Assembly (NCBI RefSeq): GCF_009192735.1
Contig: NZ_VTFU01000007.1
Location: 1-64,000 of the forward strand
DNA: 64,000 nucleotides
Reading direction: 5' to 3'
Source of the DNA: Arthrobacter gandavensis
GTDB taxonomy: Bacteria; Actinomycetota; Actinomycetes; Actinomycetales; Micrococcaceae
The position numbers and the translations under genes were made by a program. The notes below the pieces were generated by a model. It did not search any database. It had not been told where the DNA came from and saw only the letters and a program-made list of their open reading frames with translations. Below, in pieces: positions 1-8,285 of the stretch. Positions within the stretch are counted from its first letter, which is position 1; each line of letters begins with the position of its first letter.

Positions 1-128
1 CAGCAACCAGGAACGCACAGCAGCACTTGCACCATGGCTCGAGCACTACAACAATGAACGACACCACAGCGCACTCGGAGGCAAACCACCCATCAGCCGA
101 CTGCTACCAACCTGACGGCCGGGTACAC

Positions 129-800
129 CTAGGCGGTAGCGGCAGGATCTGGTTGCCCTGGCTGCCCTGGCTGCCCTGGCGGCCCGAGCGGGCGGACCGG
201 CTGCCGGAGCACCGTCCGCAGTTTTTCGGTGGCGGTCCGCCGCGGGTCGCTGAGATACACCTCGTGGTGGTCGCCGTTGAACCCCAGCCCATGGGCGGGC
301 ATCCACTGGTGGTGCATCCGGTCCAGGACCGGACCTTCGGCGTCATAGGCTCCAATGTGCAGAATCTGCACGGAGGAACCTTCCTCGAGGGCCAGCAGTC
401 GAAGCCGGTCCAGCCCGGACAGTCCCTTTTTCTTCCGCACTGCGCTGACCGCCGCGTGCACCATGTCCTCCGTGATCCAGTCCGGCTGGGCCACCAGCAT
501 GGTCCAGTCCCAGGAATCCTTCTCGCCTCGGATGAAGGCATCCATGTCGGCGGCCCGCCACAGCCCCTCGAGCGGGCCAACGGTGAAATCCCGGCCCAGA
601 TCATTTTTGGAGGCAAACTTCAGGGTGTACGCCGTGGGATACAGGCAGTCCAGGGCATGGGCGTATTCGGCTGAGGTGTTGGGATCCCCATGGCCGTCAT
701 AGGCCAGATATTGCAGGCGGGGCACCTGAACCACGGAGAAATCACCGGGCCTTGGCGCGTACAGCTCCGGATAGGCCTTCCTGAACTCGAACTTTTCCAT
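129..800 (-). CDS. GyrI-like small-molecule-binding domain protein
   Basis: This 223-aa protein resembles the GyrI-like (SOUL/BacR effector-binding fold) family, typically stand-alone cytoplasmic small-molecule-binding proteins. The body (about residues 1-200) has the family's pattern of aromatic and acidic blocks: YLAYDGHGDP near residue 32, a central KNDLGRDFTVGPLEGLW stretch, and an HHEVYLSDPRRT segment near residue 180. The start is supported by a GGAAAGG ribosome site upstream. The C-terminus is odd: after the family domain it carries a short collagen-like Gly-X-Y run (GPP GQP GQP GQP) encoded by a 9-bp tandem repeat. The ligand cannot be told from sequence. It is transcribed divergently from the NUDIX gene. 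Confidence 0.75.
   Translation of the reverse strand: MEKFEFRKAYPELYAPRPGDFSVVQVPRLQYLAYDGHGDPNTSAEYAHALDCLYPTAYTLKFASKNDLGRDFTVGPLEGLWRAADMDAFIRGEKDSWDWTMLVAQPDWITEDMVHAAVSAVRKKKGLSGLDRLRLLALEEGSSVQILHIGAYDAEGPVLDRMHHQWMPAHGLGFNGDHHEVYLSDPRRTATEKLRTVLRQPVRPLGPPGQPGQPGQPDPAATA
153..179. repeat. 9-bp tandem repeat (three copies)
   Basis: Three copies of a 9-bp unit (YTGCCCTGG) lie head to tail inside the 3' end of the GyrI-like gene. On the minus strand they encode the Gly-Gln-Pro repeat of its collagen-like tail. The copies are nearly identical, so copy number may vary between strains. Confidence 0.8.
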
Positions 801-943
801 CGTCGCGCGCCGCCTTTCCGCTGCCGTATCAGGGTAGGTCCGCAGACATGGCGGCTGCTACCGCCGGTCGGTAAAACAGCTACCATCCACTAAGGGCCGG
901 ACAGGTCCACGGAGCCCGGTTTCCCGAACCCCCGAACGAACGG

Positions 944-1648
944 ATGCCCATGCTGCACGGTACGGCCGCCACAGTGGTGCTGCTGCGGGACGCCCCCGGC
1001 GGTTTGCAGGTGCTGCTGCTAGAACGTCCGGGACACCGCGGCGCCTTTGCCGGGGCGTGGGTGTTTCCCGGCGGTGTGGTGGACCCGCAGGATGCCGCGG
1101 AATCAACAGCCGACGACGACGCCGGGCTGGCGGCCGCCCGCCGTGCCGGCGTCCGGGAAACGGCCGAGGAAACCGGATTGGTGCTGGACCCGCGGGAGCT
1201 GGTGCACTTGTCCTGCTGGGTTCCGCCGCCCGAAGCGCCGCGCCGCTGGAAAACGGAGTTCTTCGTAACTGCGGCTCCAGCGGGCACCGTCGTGTTGAGC
1301 CCGGAGGAGCATGTCGACGCCGTGTGGCTGACCCCGCAGGACGCCCTGCGCCGGGGACACGAGGGAACGATGGACCTGGTGCCGCCCACCTGGGTGACCC
1401 TGCACGGACTGCTGGAGCACCGGACCGTTGACGAGGCGCTGGCGGCCGCGGCGGCAGCCGTCCCCGAAACCTATGCCACCCGCCGGCTGCCCGGGCGGGA
1501 ACCTCCCGTCATGGTGTGGCAGGGCGACCCCGAGTACCCCAAGGATCCCGACGGCGTCGGATTCGCCGGCGGCCCGGCCGGCAACCCGTCCCGCCGGCAC
1601 CGGCTGGTGCGGGACGGATCAGGCTGGATTTACCAGCGGACCACGTAG
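944..1648 (+). CDS. NUDIX hydrolase
   Basis: This 234-aa protein starts with an N-terminal beta strand (AATVVLLRDAPGG) followed by LLLERPGH and a GAWVFPGG turn, the usual entry to a NUDIX fold. The NUDIX box is visible as ARRAGVRETAEETGLVL near residues 65-82, with the REtxEEtG core that binds the catalytic metal. Family members hydrolyse nucleoside diphosphates linked to another group. The length, and the tail of about 90 residues after the box, match the RNUDT7/CoA-pyrophosphatase-like actinobacterial group, but the substrate is not determinable. A TANNNT box (TACCAT, about 880-885) could serve as -10. The next gene begins 51 bp downstream with its own -10 box. Confidence 0.85.
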   Translation: MPMLHGTAATVVLLRDAPGGLQVLLLERPGHRGAFAGAWVFPGGVVDPQDAAESTADDDAGLAAARRAGVRETAEETGLVLDPRELVHLSCWVPPPEAPRRWKTEFFVTAAPAGTVVLSPEEHVDAVWLTPQDALRRGHEGTMDLVPPTWVTLHGLLEHRTVDEALAAAAAAVPETYATRRLPGREPPVMVWQGDPEYPKDPDGVGFAGGPAGNPSRRHRLVRDGSGWIYQRTT

Positions 1649-1687
1649 CCGGTCAGCCGGGACCGCCTGCAGTCCCACCTGCGCCCC

Positions 1688-1693
1688 TAGACT
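1688..1693 (+). promoter_or_regulatory. -10 box of a probably leaderless transcript
   Basis: TAGACT lies 6 nt before the ATG at 1700, and there is no Shine-Dalgarno sequence between them. Transcription would begin at or next to the start codon. Confidence 0.5.
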
Positions 1694-1699
1694 GGGCGC

Positions 1700-2140
1700 A
1701 TGAACAGTCCCTATCTGATTTCCCGCGACCAGCTCGTGTCCGCATCGCCGGACGCCGTCTTTGACCTGCTGGCCCGCCCCGCCATGCACAGCGTGATCGA
1801 CGGCTCCGGCACCGTGCGCGAGGCCCAGCCCGACGGCCCGGCGAGGCTTTCGCCGGGAGCCCGTTTTGGCATGGACATGAAGATGGGCATTCCCTACAAA
1901 ATCAGCAACACCGTGACCGAGTTCGAGGAGGGCCGCCGCATTGCGTGGCGGCACTCCGGCGGACACGTGTGGCGATACCTCCTGGAACCTGTCGACAGCG
2001 GCACCCTGGTGACGGAGCAGTGGGATGCACGGAAGGTGCGCCACCGCGTGATGTACCGGGTCATCGGCATTACCCGCAGCCACCCGGCCAGCATTGAGCA
2101 GACGCTCGGGAAGCTGGCCGCGCATTTCACGGCGAAGTAG
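1700..2140 (+). CDS. SRPBCC family (polyketide cyclase-like) protein
   Basis: This 146-aa protein has the START/SRPBCC layout: an N-terminal segment with SPDAVFDLLARPAMHSVIDGSG, a central strand rich in charged residues (FEEGRRIAWRHSGG), and a C-terminal helix of about 30 residues (RVIGITRSHPASIEQTLGKLAAHF). Such proteins bind hydrophobic ligands in a helix-grip cavity. The ligand is unknown. The gene stands alone and appears to be translated from a leaderless mRNA, because a TAGACT -10 box is 6 nt before the ATG. The length is normal for the family. Confidence 0.8.
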   Translation: MNSPYLISRDQLVSASPDAVFDLLARPAMHSVIDGSGTVREAQPDGPARLSPGARFGMDMKMGIPYKISNTVTEFEEGRRIAWRHSGGHVWRYLLEPVDSGTLVTEQWDARKVRHRVMYRVIGITRSHPASIEQTLGKLAAHFTAK

Positions 2141-2211
2141 CAGCGCGAGGTAAATCAGCGGCAGACAGGCAACCAGCGGTGAGACGGGCCGCCGCTCGAA
2201 TCCCGCGCCGA

Positions 2212-2217
2212 TAGAAT
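2212..2217 (+). promoter_or_regulatory. -10 box for the TRIC-family gene
   Basis: TAGAAT lies 43 nt before the ATG at 2261. It would give a short 5' UTR containing a GGGAGC ribosome site. No clear -35 is visible. Confidence 0.45.
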
Positions 2218-2260
2218 GGATGCCTGAAACACGGGCAGGCAAACTAACACCGGGAGCGGC

Positions 2261-3019
2261 ATGGCGAATTTTGATCCGGAGGCCGTCTTCAACGTCGTGG
2301 ACCTTGCCGGCGTGCTGGCCAACGGCGTGCTCGGCGGCGCCGTGGCCCGGCAGCTGCGCATGGACCCGGTCGGCTTCCTCGTCCTGGCGCTGACCTCAGC
2401 CCTGGGCGGCGGTGTCCTGCGCGACACCCTGCTGCAGGATGGGACGCCGGTGGCCCTGACCAACCCCGCATACCTAATGGCCGCCATTGCCGGAGCGTTC
2501 ATCGCGTACCTGATCGAGCTCAAGGGCAAATGGGCCAACCGTTTCCTGATCATCATCGATGCTCTGGCCCTGGGCTGCTGGGCCGCCACCGGAACATCCA
2601 AGGCTTTGACCGTGGGCCTGGAATGGCTCCCGGCCATCCTGATCGGTGTCGCCACCGCAGTGGGCGGCGGCATGATCCGGGACATCGTGGTGGGCCGGGT
2701 GCCGGCCATTTTTGGCGGCAACACCCTATACGCCACGGGTGCGATGGTCGCCGCCGTCGAGATGGCCATCCTGTACCGGCTGGGCCTGCCCAACGTGGGC
2801 ATGGCTGCCGCCATCGTGACCGCTGCTGTCCTTTGTACTGTGGCCCGCCGCCGGGGGTGGCGCCTGCCGGCGCCGGGGGAATGGAGTGTGCGGATGAGCC
2901 GCCGCCCGCGCCCGGCAGGGTCCTCGGCTGCCGGCCGCCGGAACGGTCCCAAACGCGAGCAGCAGGGCTGGCCCCGTCCACGCTTTGGCCGCATCCCGGG
3001 GCTGCGGCGGAAAACTTGA
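2261..3019 (+). CDS. TRIC-type (UPF0126) cation channel family membrane protein
   Basis: This 252-aa protein has seven hydrophobic segments in about the first 205 residues, in two similar halves. Each half has a glycine-rich GGGxxRD turn: ALGGGVLRDTLLQ near residue 48 and AVGGGMIRDIVVG near residue 135. These paired motifs are diagnostic of bacterial homologues of trimeric intracellular cation channels (YadS/YvgT/UPF0126). The last 45 residues are a basic, Arg/Pro-rich cytoplasmic tail beyond the family core. The probable role is monovalent cation flux across the inner membrane, inferred from the family. A GGGAG site sits just before the ATG. Confidence 0.85.
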   Translation: MANFDPEAVFNVVDLAGVLANGVLGGAVARQLRMDPVGFLVLALTSALGGGVLRDTLLQDGTPVALTNPAYLMAAIAGAFIAYLIELKGKWANRFLIIIDALALGCWAATGTSKALTVGLEWLPAILIGVATAVGGGMIRDIVVGRVPAIFGGNTLYATGAMVAAVEMAILYRLGLPNVGMAAAIVTAAVLCTVARRRGWRLPAPGEWSVRMSRRPRPAGSSAAGRRNGPKREQQGWPRPRFGRIPGLRRKT

Positions 3020-3061
3020 GCCGGCAGCGAACCGGCTTGTCGCCCGGCCCACGTCCGGCGG

Positions 3062-3067
3062 TAGCGT
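3062..3067 (+). promoter_or_regulatory. -10 box of a probably leaderless gabD1 transcript
   Basis: TAGCGT lies 7 nt before the ATG at 3075, and no ribosome site separates them. This supports 3075 as the start in preference to the longer open frame that begins inside the preceding gene. Confidence 0.5.
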
Positions 3068-3074
3068 GGCGCAC

Positions 3075-4448
3075 ATGACTGCTTACAAAACCGTGAACCC
3101 CGCAACCGGTGAGACACTTCAGGAATTCGCAGAAGCAACCGACCAAGAGATCAGCGAAGCAATCAGCGCAGCGCACGGAGCGTTTGCGCAATGGCGCAGC
3201 ACACCGGTGGAAGCCCGCAGCAAGATCATCGGGCGGGTGGCCGAGCTCTACCGCGAACGCAGTGACGAACTGGCGGCACTCATCGCCACCGAAATGGGCA
3301 AACCCCTGCGCGAAGCAAAGGGCGAAGTCGCCCTGTCCGCCAACATCTATGACTACTACGCCGCCGAAGGCCCCGGTTTTATGGCCGACGAGGAACTGAC
3401 CGTCAAGGGCGGCGGTGGAGCCACCGTGCGCACGGAACCGATCGGCGCCATCCTGGGCATCATGCCGTGGAACTACCCGTACTACCAGGTGGCCCGTTTC
3501 GCCGGTCCCAACCTGATGCTGGGCAACACCATCCTGCTCAAGCACGCCAACAACTGCCCGCAGTCCGCGCTCGCGATGGAACAGATCTTCCGCGACGCCG
3601 GACTGCCCCATGCCGCATACATCAACGTCTTCGCCACCAATGACCAGGCCGCCGACATCATCGCCGACCCGCGCATCCAGGGGGTCTCCCTGACCGGGTC
3701 TGAGCGCGCCGGTTCCGCCGTGGCCGAGGTCGCCGGCCGGAACCTGAAGAAGTACGTGCTGGAACTGGGCGGCAGTGATCCGTTCATCGTCCTTGATTCC
3801 GCGGACCTGGACGCTACCGTCAAGGCAGCCGTTGCCGGACGCATGGGCAACGCAGGGCAGGCCTGCAACGCCGCCAAGCGGTTCATCGTCATGGAAGACC
3901 TCTACGAAGACTTTGTGGAAAAGTTCACCGCCAAGATGGAGGAGATCCAGCCCGGCGATCCGCTGGACGAGGGAACCCGCTTTGGCCCGTTGTCATCGCA
4001 GGCCGCCGCCGACGGACTCATCGAACAGATCAGGGACGCAGTGGAGAAGGGTGCCACCCTGCACACCGGCGGCAGCCTGGTGGACGGCCCCGGCGCTTAC
4101 GTGCAGCCCACCGTCCTGACAGGGGTCACCAAGGACATGCGTGCCTTCTCCGAGGAACTCTTTGGTCCCGCAGCCGTGATCTACAAGGTTGCCAGCACGG
4201 ATGAAGCCGTCGAACTGGCCAACAGCTCGCCCTACGGACTGGGCGGCGCCGTCTTCAGCACTGACGAAGACAAGGCCCTGGACGTGGCGGACCGTCTGGA
4301 ATCCGGCATGGTCTGGATCAACGGTGTCTCCGGAACCCAGGAGGACCTGCCGTTCGGCGGCGTTAAGCGCTCCGGCGTCGGCCGCGAGCTGGGCCGCTTC
4401 GGCATGGACGAGTTCGTCAATAAGAAGCTCATCCGCACTCCGAAGTAA
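3075..4448 (+). CDS. gabD1: succinate-semialdehyde dehydrogenase (NADP+), GabD1 type
   Basis: This 457-aa aldehyde dehydrogenase oxidises succinate semialdehyde to succinate in the GABA shunt or an alternative TCA route. The substrate is inferred from closeness to the GabD1 subfamily, which has this exact length. The sequence shows [16 protein letters not shown] (cofactor-site region), [16 protein letters not shown] (nucleotide turn), the [10 protein letters not shown] general-base motif and the catalytic cysteine at residue 264 in [12 protein letters not shown]. The start at 3075 is chosen because the upstream extension overlaps the TRIC gene and does not match the family, and because a -10 box sits 7 nt before the ATG. 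It converges with the GtrA-family gene across a shared hairpin. Confidence 0.9.
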   Translation: MTAYKTVNPATGETLQEFAEATDQEISEAISAAHGAFAQWRSTPVEARSKIIGRVAELYRERSDELAALIATEMGKPLREAKGEVALSANIYDYYAAEGPGFMADEELTVKGGGGATVRTEPIGAILGIMPWNYPYYQVARFAGPNLMLGNTILLKHANNCPQSALAMEQIFRDAGLPHAAYINVFATNDQAADIIADPRIQGVSLTGSERAGSAVAEVAGRNLKKYVLELGGSDPFIVLDSADLDATVKAAVAGRMGNAGQACNAAKRFIVMEDLYEDFVEKFTAKMEEIQPGDPLDEGTRFGPLSSQAAADGLIEQIRDAVEKGATLHTGGSLVDGPGAYVQPTVLTGVTKDMRAFSEELFGPAAVIYKVASTDEAVELANSSPYGLGGAVFSTDEDKALDVADRLESGMVWINGVSGTQEDLPFGGVKRSGVGRELGRFGMDEFVNKKLIRTPK

Positions 4449-4453
4449 CGCGG

Positions 4454-4513
4454 GGAAAAGACGCCGCCCGGAAGGGACCCGAACCTACGCGGGTTCCTTC
4501 TGCGGCGTTTTCC
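4454..4513. terminator. bidirectional hairpin between gabD1 and the GtrA-family gene
   Basis: A long imperfect inverted repeat has outer arms GGAAAAGACGCCGC and GCGGCGTTTTCC (one bulged G) and a second inner pair around 4470-4500. It spans the end of the convergent GtrA-family gene. A-rich and T-rich flanks on the two sides make it usable from both strands. Confidence 0.6.
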
Positions 4514-4970
4514 GCTGCCCGGCCCGGGCGGCCCGCTCTTCCGCTGTGGTGAACACGATGTACCGGTAAGCGAAATACCGGAAGATGTTGCCGGCAATCA
4601 CGCCCACCACGTTTCCGGAGATGTTGTCCGCCAGCTGGCTGTCGAAACCCAGCAGGTAATGGGAGACATACAGGCACCCCGTGGCGATCAGCAGGCCAAC
4701 AAAATTGGTGAGGGCAAACAGCAGGGTTTCGCTGCGGATGCTCCGGCCCCGGGTCCGGCGGAAGGTCAGGTAACGGCTGCCGAGCCAGGAAACGGTGGTG
4801 GCCACGGCAACTGAGGCCACCTTGGCTGCGATGGGGCTGTCGTCAAGGACCGTCGAGGCCAGTACGTTGTACAGCGAGATGTCCACCAAGAAGGCCACAG
4901 TGCCAACGAGAGAGAACGACCCCAGCCTGCGCACCACCTTGCGCACCGGCGAGGTTTTGCTGTTGGTCAT
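4485..4970 (-). CDS. GtrA-family membrane protein
   Basis: This 161-aa protein has four predicted membrane helices: FSLVGTVAFLVDISLYNVLA, the region around VASVAVATTVSWLGS, LFALTNFVGLLIATGCLYV, and NVVGVIAGNIFRYFAYRYIVF. The final NxxRYFAYRYIVF is the GtrA hallmark. GtrA-like proteins are thought to flip polyprenyl-linked sugars or to assist cell-wall glycosylation. That function is inferred from the family. I place the start at 4970 (MTNSKTSP), preceded by CAGGGGAAC, because the longer frame from 5033 overlaps the upstream kinase stop. It lies 59 bp after the kinase gene on the same strand and may be co-transcribed. Confidence 0.8.
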   Translation of the reverse strand: MTNSKTSPVRKVVRRLGSFSLVGTVAFLVDISLYNVLASTVLDDSPIAAKVASVAVATTVSWLGSRYLTFRRTRGRSIRSETLLFALTNFVGLLIATGCLYVSHYLLGFDSQLADNISGNVVGVIAGNIFRYFAYRYIVFTTAEERAARAGQRKTPQKEPA

Positions 4971-5029
4971 CGACCCGTTCCCCTGCTCACTTTGTCCCGG
5001 ATCATCCGGGACTCCCTTTTGGGATATTT

Positions 5030-6625
5030 TCACAAGCTGCCGGGGGCCACAAAATCGGCCGGAGCAGGGGCCAGGGGGAGTGTGACAGTGAAGACAGTTC
5101 CCTTGCCCGGTTCGCTGCGCAGGGCGATGGTGCCCTGGTGTTCCTCGATGATCTTGCGGCTGATCACCAGCCCCAGCCCGACGCCGGGAATGGCGGCCTT
5201 GCGGGCACTGGCGGAACGGAAGAACTTCGTGAAGACCTCGCCCTGTTCCGCCTCGGTCATGCCGATGCCCGGATCGGCCACCTCGATGCTGGTCAGCTCC
5301 CCAGTCCGCCGGGCACGGACAGTGACGGTTCCGCCGTTCGGCGAATACTTAACGGCGTTGGACAACAGGTTGTCCAGCACCTGCCCAATGCGCTGGGGAT
5401 CAACCGTATCCGGAAGGGCATCCGGCAGATCCGTGACAAACTGCACGCCGCTGATGCCGGCCCGGGGCGCCGCCGACGCCACGGCGGATTGGATGAGCTC
5501 GGTCAGGTCAACGTCCTCCCGGGCCAGGGTGCTTCCGCCCGTGGCTGCCGTGAGCAGGTCCGAGACCAGCGCCAGCAGCTTCTCGGAGTTGCGCATCGCC
5601 ACCTTCAACGACGTCGTCACATGGGCCGGCAGATCATCCGCGTCTTCCAGCAGCAGATCCAGGTAACCCATGATCGATGTCAGCGGCGTGCGCAGCTCGT
5701 GCGAAACGTTGGCTACGAAGTCATCCTTGGCGCGCACCGCGTCCACCAGGCCCGTGACATCGTTGAAGACGATCACTGAACCCCGGAAGGCGCCCTGGCC
5801 ACGCACCGAGCGGGCCGAAACGCTCAGCCCCTGCTGCCCGTCACCGGTGCCAAACCACACAAGCTGGTCCGAATATGAGCCGCTGAGCATGGCGCGCCGG
5901 AGCGGCCGCTCATCAGCAGGCAACTGGGTTACCCGGTCCGGGCCGAACATCAGGAGTTCACACTCATCGGCGTCCCGGACGCCGGGCGGGACCGCCCGCT
6001 GGCGGTTATGCATCTGCCGGCTGTTCGTCAGGATGTTGTTGCCCGCTTCATCGATCACCACCACGCCCACCTCAACGGTGTTCAGGATGGTCTCCAGCAG
6101 CGTTCCCTTCCGGCGGCTCTCGGCCAGGCTCTCCTGCAGGACGAGGTCCTTTTGCCGCAGGGCCTCCTGCTGGGCGAAAACCGATGCTTCCGCGCTGGCC
6201 CGGGCCGCCTCCGCTTCTTCCGTCTTGCGCAGCGTGTTGACCAGCTCCTGCTCGTACAGCCGGCGCTCGTGCGCATTAAAGACAATGATCCGGTCCATGG
6301 CCGGACGGCCGGCCCCGGCCGGGATCCGGCTCGCTGAGAGCAGTGCCGGCATCCTGTCCCCGTCGGCTTTGAGCATGTCGACGGCGAGTTCGGCAAAGGC
6401 TCCCGCGACGCCCATCTGGGGTGCGGCGTGGGTTGCATAGAGAATGCGGTCGCCGATCGGCAGCAGCTTGAGGAAGCTGGTTCCCACCAGCTGCCCGCGG
6501 GTCATCCCCAGCCATGCCAGCAGCGTGCGGTTGGCCTCGAGGATGGTCCCATCAGCGCCGCTGATGAGGTAGCCGGCCGGGGCGTCGTGAAACAGGGCCT
6601 CGAAGTCCAGGGGGACAGCCTCCAC
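5030..6625 (-). CDS. PAS-domain sensor histidine kinase paired with an RsbQ-like hydrolase
   Basis: This 531-aa soluble kinase has no membrane segments. Residues 1-125 form a PAS domain (DAPAGYLISGADGTILEANRT) of the type found in RsbP. Residues 120-180 are a coiled coil, and 185-295 form a second PAS-like domain (ILNTVEVGVVVIDEAG). HisKA follows with phospho-acceptor His309 in NVSHELRTPL. The ATPase domain has an N box at 418-430 (DNLLSNAVKYSPN), G1 at 451-456 and G2 GVGLGL at 481-486, all intact. It begins 8 bp after the RsbQ-like gene. Pairing a PAS domain with RsbQ recalls Bacillus RsbQ-RsbP, but the output here is a histidine kinase. No response regulator is adjacent, so its partner is unknown. 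Confidence 0.88.
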   Translation of the reverse strand: MEAVPLDFEALFHDAPAGYLISGADGTILEANRTLLAWLGMTRGQLVGTSFLKLLPIGDRILYATHAAPQMGVAGAFAELAVDMLKADGDRMPALLSASRIPAGAGRPAMDRIIVFNAHERRLYEQELVNTLRKTEEAEAARASAEASVFAQQEALRQKDLVLQESLAESRRKGTLLETILNTVEVGVVVIDEAGNNILTNSRQMHNRQRAVPPGVRDADECELLMFGPDRVTQLPADERPLRRAMLSGSYSDQLVWFGTGDGQQGLSVSARSVRGQGAFRGSVIVFNDVTGLVDAVRAKDDFVANVSHELRTPLTSIMGYLDLLLEDADDLPAHVTTSLKVAMRNSEKLLALVSDLLTAATGGSTLAREDVDLTELIQSAVASAAPRAGISGVQFVTDLPDALPDTVDPQRIGQVLDNLLSNAVKYSPNGGTVTVRARRTGELTSIEVADPGIGMTEAEQGEVFTKFFRSASARKAAIPGVGLGLVISRKIIEEHQGTIALRSEPGKGTVFTVTLPLAPAPADFVAPGSL

Positions 6626-6633
6626 CAGAAGGG

Positions 6634-7449
6634 CTACGCCGCCTGGCGAAGGTAACCGAGGATGGTGTCGGCGGTTTCCTTCGGGGCGCTGACGTGAGGC
6701 AGGTGGCCGGTGGCCTTCATGACCGCCAGTGTCGCCTGGGGCAGATGCTCCTGCGTGTAGCTGCCAACGTGGACGGGCGCCAGCAGGTCATCGGAGCACT
6801 GCATGACAAGCGTGGGAACGCTGACCTGGGGAAGCAGGTGGCGGACGTCGGAAAGGAACGCAACCCGGGCAAACTCGCGGGCAATGGTCGGGTTGATGCG
6901 GCAGAAACTGCCCTCCAGCTCGCTGTGCAGCTGCGGGGAGTCCGGATTTCCCATGATGACCGGTGCCATGTTGGCGGCCCAGACCATGTAGTTGCTGTCC
7001 AGGGATTCCAGCAGCTCACGGATGTCGTGCTGCGATGTGCCGCCCACGTAATCATCCTCGGGGTAGTCCATGTAACTGGGAGAGGAGGCCAGGAACACCA
7101 GGGACTTGAACCGCGAGGGATCGGCGGCGGCCGCGGCCACCCCCATCATGCCCCCGACACTGTGGCCCACAAACGTGACGTCGTGCAGGTCAAGCTCTTC
7201 CATGATGTCCTGCACATCGGAGGTGTAACCGTCCAGCGATGAGTACCGTGCGGAAGAATAGGAGTCCGTATCGGAGTTGCCGGCACCCATATGGTCAAAC
7301 AGGACAATCTGGAAATCCTGCGAAAACCGGGGAACCAGGCGCTGCCACATGCCCTGGTCGCAGCCGAAGCCATGCGCGAACATGATGACCGGTCCCTCGG
7401 GATTCCCCAGGACCCTGACGTTGTTGCGGATGCGGATGTCTTTCCCCAT
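6634..7449 (-). CDS. rsbQ: RsbQ-like alpha/beta hydrolase
   Basis: This 271-aa alpha/beta hydrolase is colinear with RsbQ. Its apparent catalytic triad is Ser97 (GHSVGG), Asp220 (CSDD) and His249 (TGHLPH), almost at the RsbQ positions. N-terminal landmarks are FAHGFGCDQGMW and VLFDHMGAGNSD. In Bacillus subtilis RsbQ is needed with the PAS phosphatase RsbP for energy-stress signalling, probably by handling a hydrophobic ligand. The plant receptors D14 and KAI2 share this fold. Here the gene is 8 bp upstream of a PAS-histidine kinase, so I infer that it supplies the signal to that kinase. The ligand is unknown. Confidence 0.85.
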   Translation of the reverse strand: MGKDIRIRNNVRVLGNPEGPVIMFAHGFGCDQGMWQRLVPRFSQDFQIVLFDHMGAGNSDTDSYSSARYSSLDGYTSDVQDIMEELDLHDVTFVGHSVGGMMGVAAAAADPSRFKSLVFLASSPSYMDYPEDDYVGGTSQHDIRELLESLDSNYMVWAANMAPVIMGNPDSPQLHSELEGSFCRINPTIAREFARVAFLSDVRHLLPQVSVPTLVMQCSDDLLAPVHVGSYTQEHLPQATLAVMKATGHLPHVSAPKETADTILGYLRQAA

Positions 7450-7586
7450 GAATGATCTGCCACTTTCTGAGACTGGCGAGCTGGCGCTGGCATGCTGCGG
7501 CCGAACAGGTCAGGCAAACCCGCGGCGCACGAAGTCACACTCTATCGGAATCCGGCATGCGGAAGCGGACGGGCCGGCGGTGCCGG

Positions 7587-8126
7587 CTAGCTGAAGGAAA
7601 AGCGGAGCTCCGCGGCGCCGCCGTTGAACGACGTTGTGCCCGCCAGCCGCATCGGTGCGGTCGGTGCTGACACCGGGAGCAGGCGCCGCCCGGCACCGAG
7701 GGCCACGGGCATGTACGTGACCCACATTTCATCCAGGAGCCCGGCCTCGGCGAACTGGGCCGCGACGTCGCCGCCGCCCACCACCCAAACGTTGCGTCCG
7801 GCGGCGTCACGGACAGCGTCGGCACAAATCTGCCCAATGTCCCCGGACACAAAGCGCACCCCGGAGCCCGCGGGCGGGGCCTGAAGGGTTCTGCTGGTCA
7901 GCACCTGGCAGGGCAGGGCTCCGTAGGGCCAACTGTCAGGCTCCTGCCGGCCCATCCATTCATAGGTGGCCGAACCCATGACCAGGGAGCCGACGCCGGC
8001 GATGAACTTGTCATAGTGGTCCTGGAAAACTTCGAATCCGAAGGCCAGGAGCCAATCCAAATTGTGGTCCTCAGTGGCTATGAAGCCATCCAGTGATGAC
8101 GCGACGTAATAGAGGACCTTACCCAT
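7587..8126 (-). CDS. dihydrofolate reductase family protein (RibD C-terminal-like)
   Basis: This 179-aa protein has the DHFR/RibD C-terminal fold: KVLYYVASSLDGFIATEDHN at the N-terminus, MGSATYEWM near residue 70, a VWVVGGGDVAAQFAEAGLLDEM nucleotide-binding turn near 118-140, and a C-terminal LPVSAPTAPMRLAG strand. Such stand-alone proteins are often called YwjB- or YyaP-like reductases, and their substrate is usually unknown. I choose the start at 8126 (MGKVLYY) because it aligns with the family and because TATGCT (8134-8139 on this strand) lies 7 nt upstream, suggesting a leaderless start. An ATG at 8138 is possible but lies within that box. Confidence 0.8.
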   Translation of the reverse strand: MGKVLYYVASSLDGFIATEDHNLDWLLAFGFEVFQDHYDKFIAGVGSLVMGSATYEWMGRQEPDSWPYGALPCQVLTSRTLQAPPAGSGVRFVSGDIGQICADAVRDAAGRNVWVVGGGDVAAQFAEAGLLDEMWVTYMPVALGAGRRLLPVSAPTAPMRLAGTTSFNGGAAELRFSFS

Positions 8127-8133
8127 GGTGAAG

Positions 8134-8139
8134 AGCATA
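8134..8139 (-). promoter_or_regulatory. -10 box of a probably leaderless transcript
   Basis: On the minus strand TATGCT lies 7 nt before the ATG at 8126, with no ribosome-binding sequence between them. Confidence 0.45.
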
Positions 8140-8285
8140 TCGGCGGCCCGGCTCCCGCACACCAGCCCGGGTGCCGGCAGCGGTCGCAAGGAGGCAAAAC
8201 AGCCCCTCCCGCTCCCGCATCCCCGGTCGGAAGCGGGGTTAGAGTGGGATTACTCAGCACACTGATGATTTCGAGGAGGCAGTCG

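Noticed and set aside
1-128. A gene in the first 128 bp
   Set aside because: No frame has a start signal or family match, and the 3' end of the GyrI-like gene is already accounted for.
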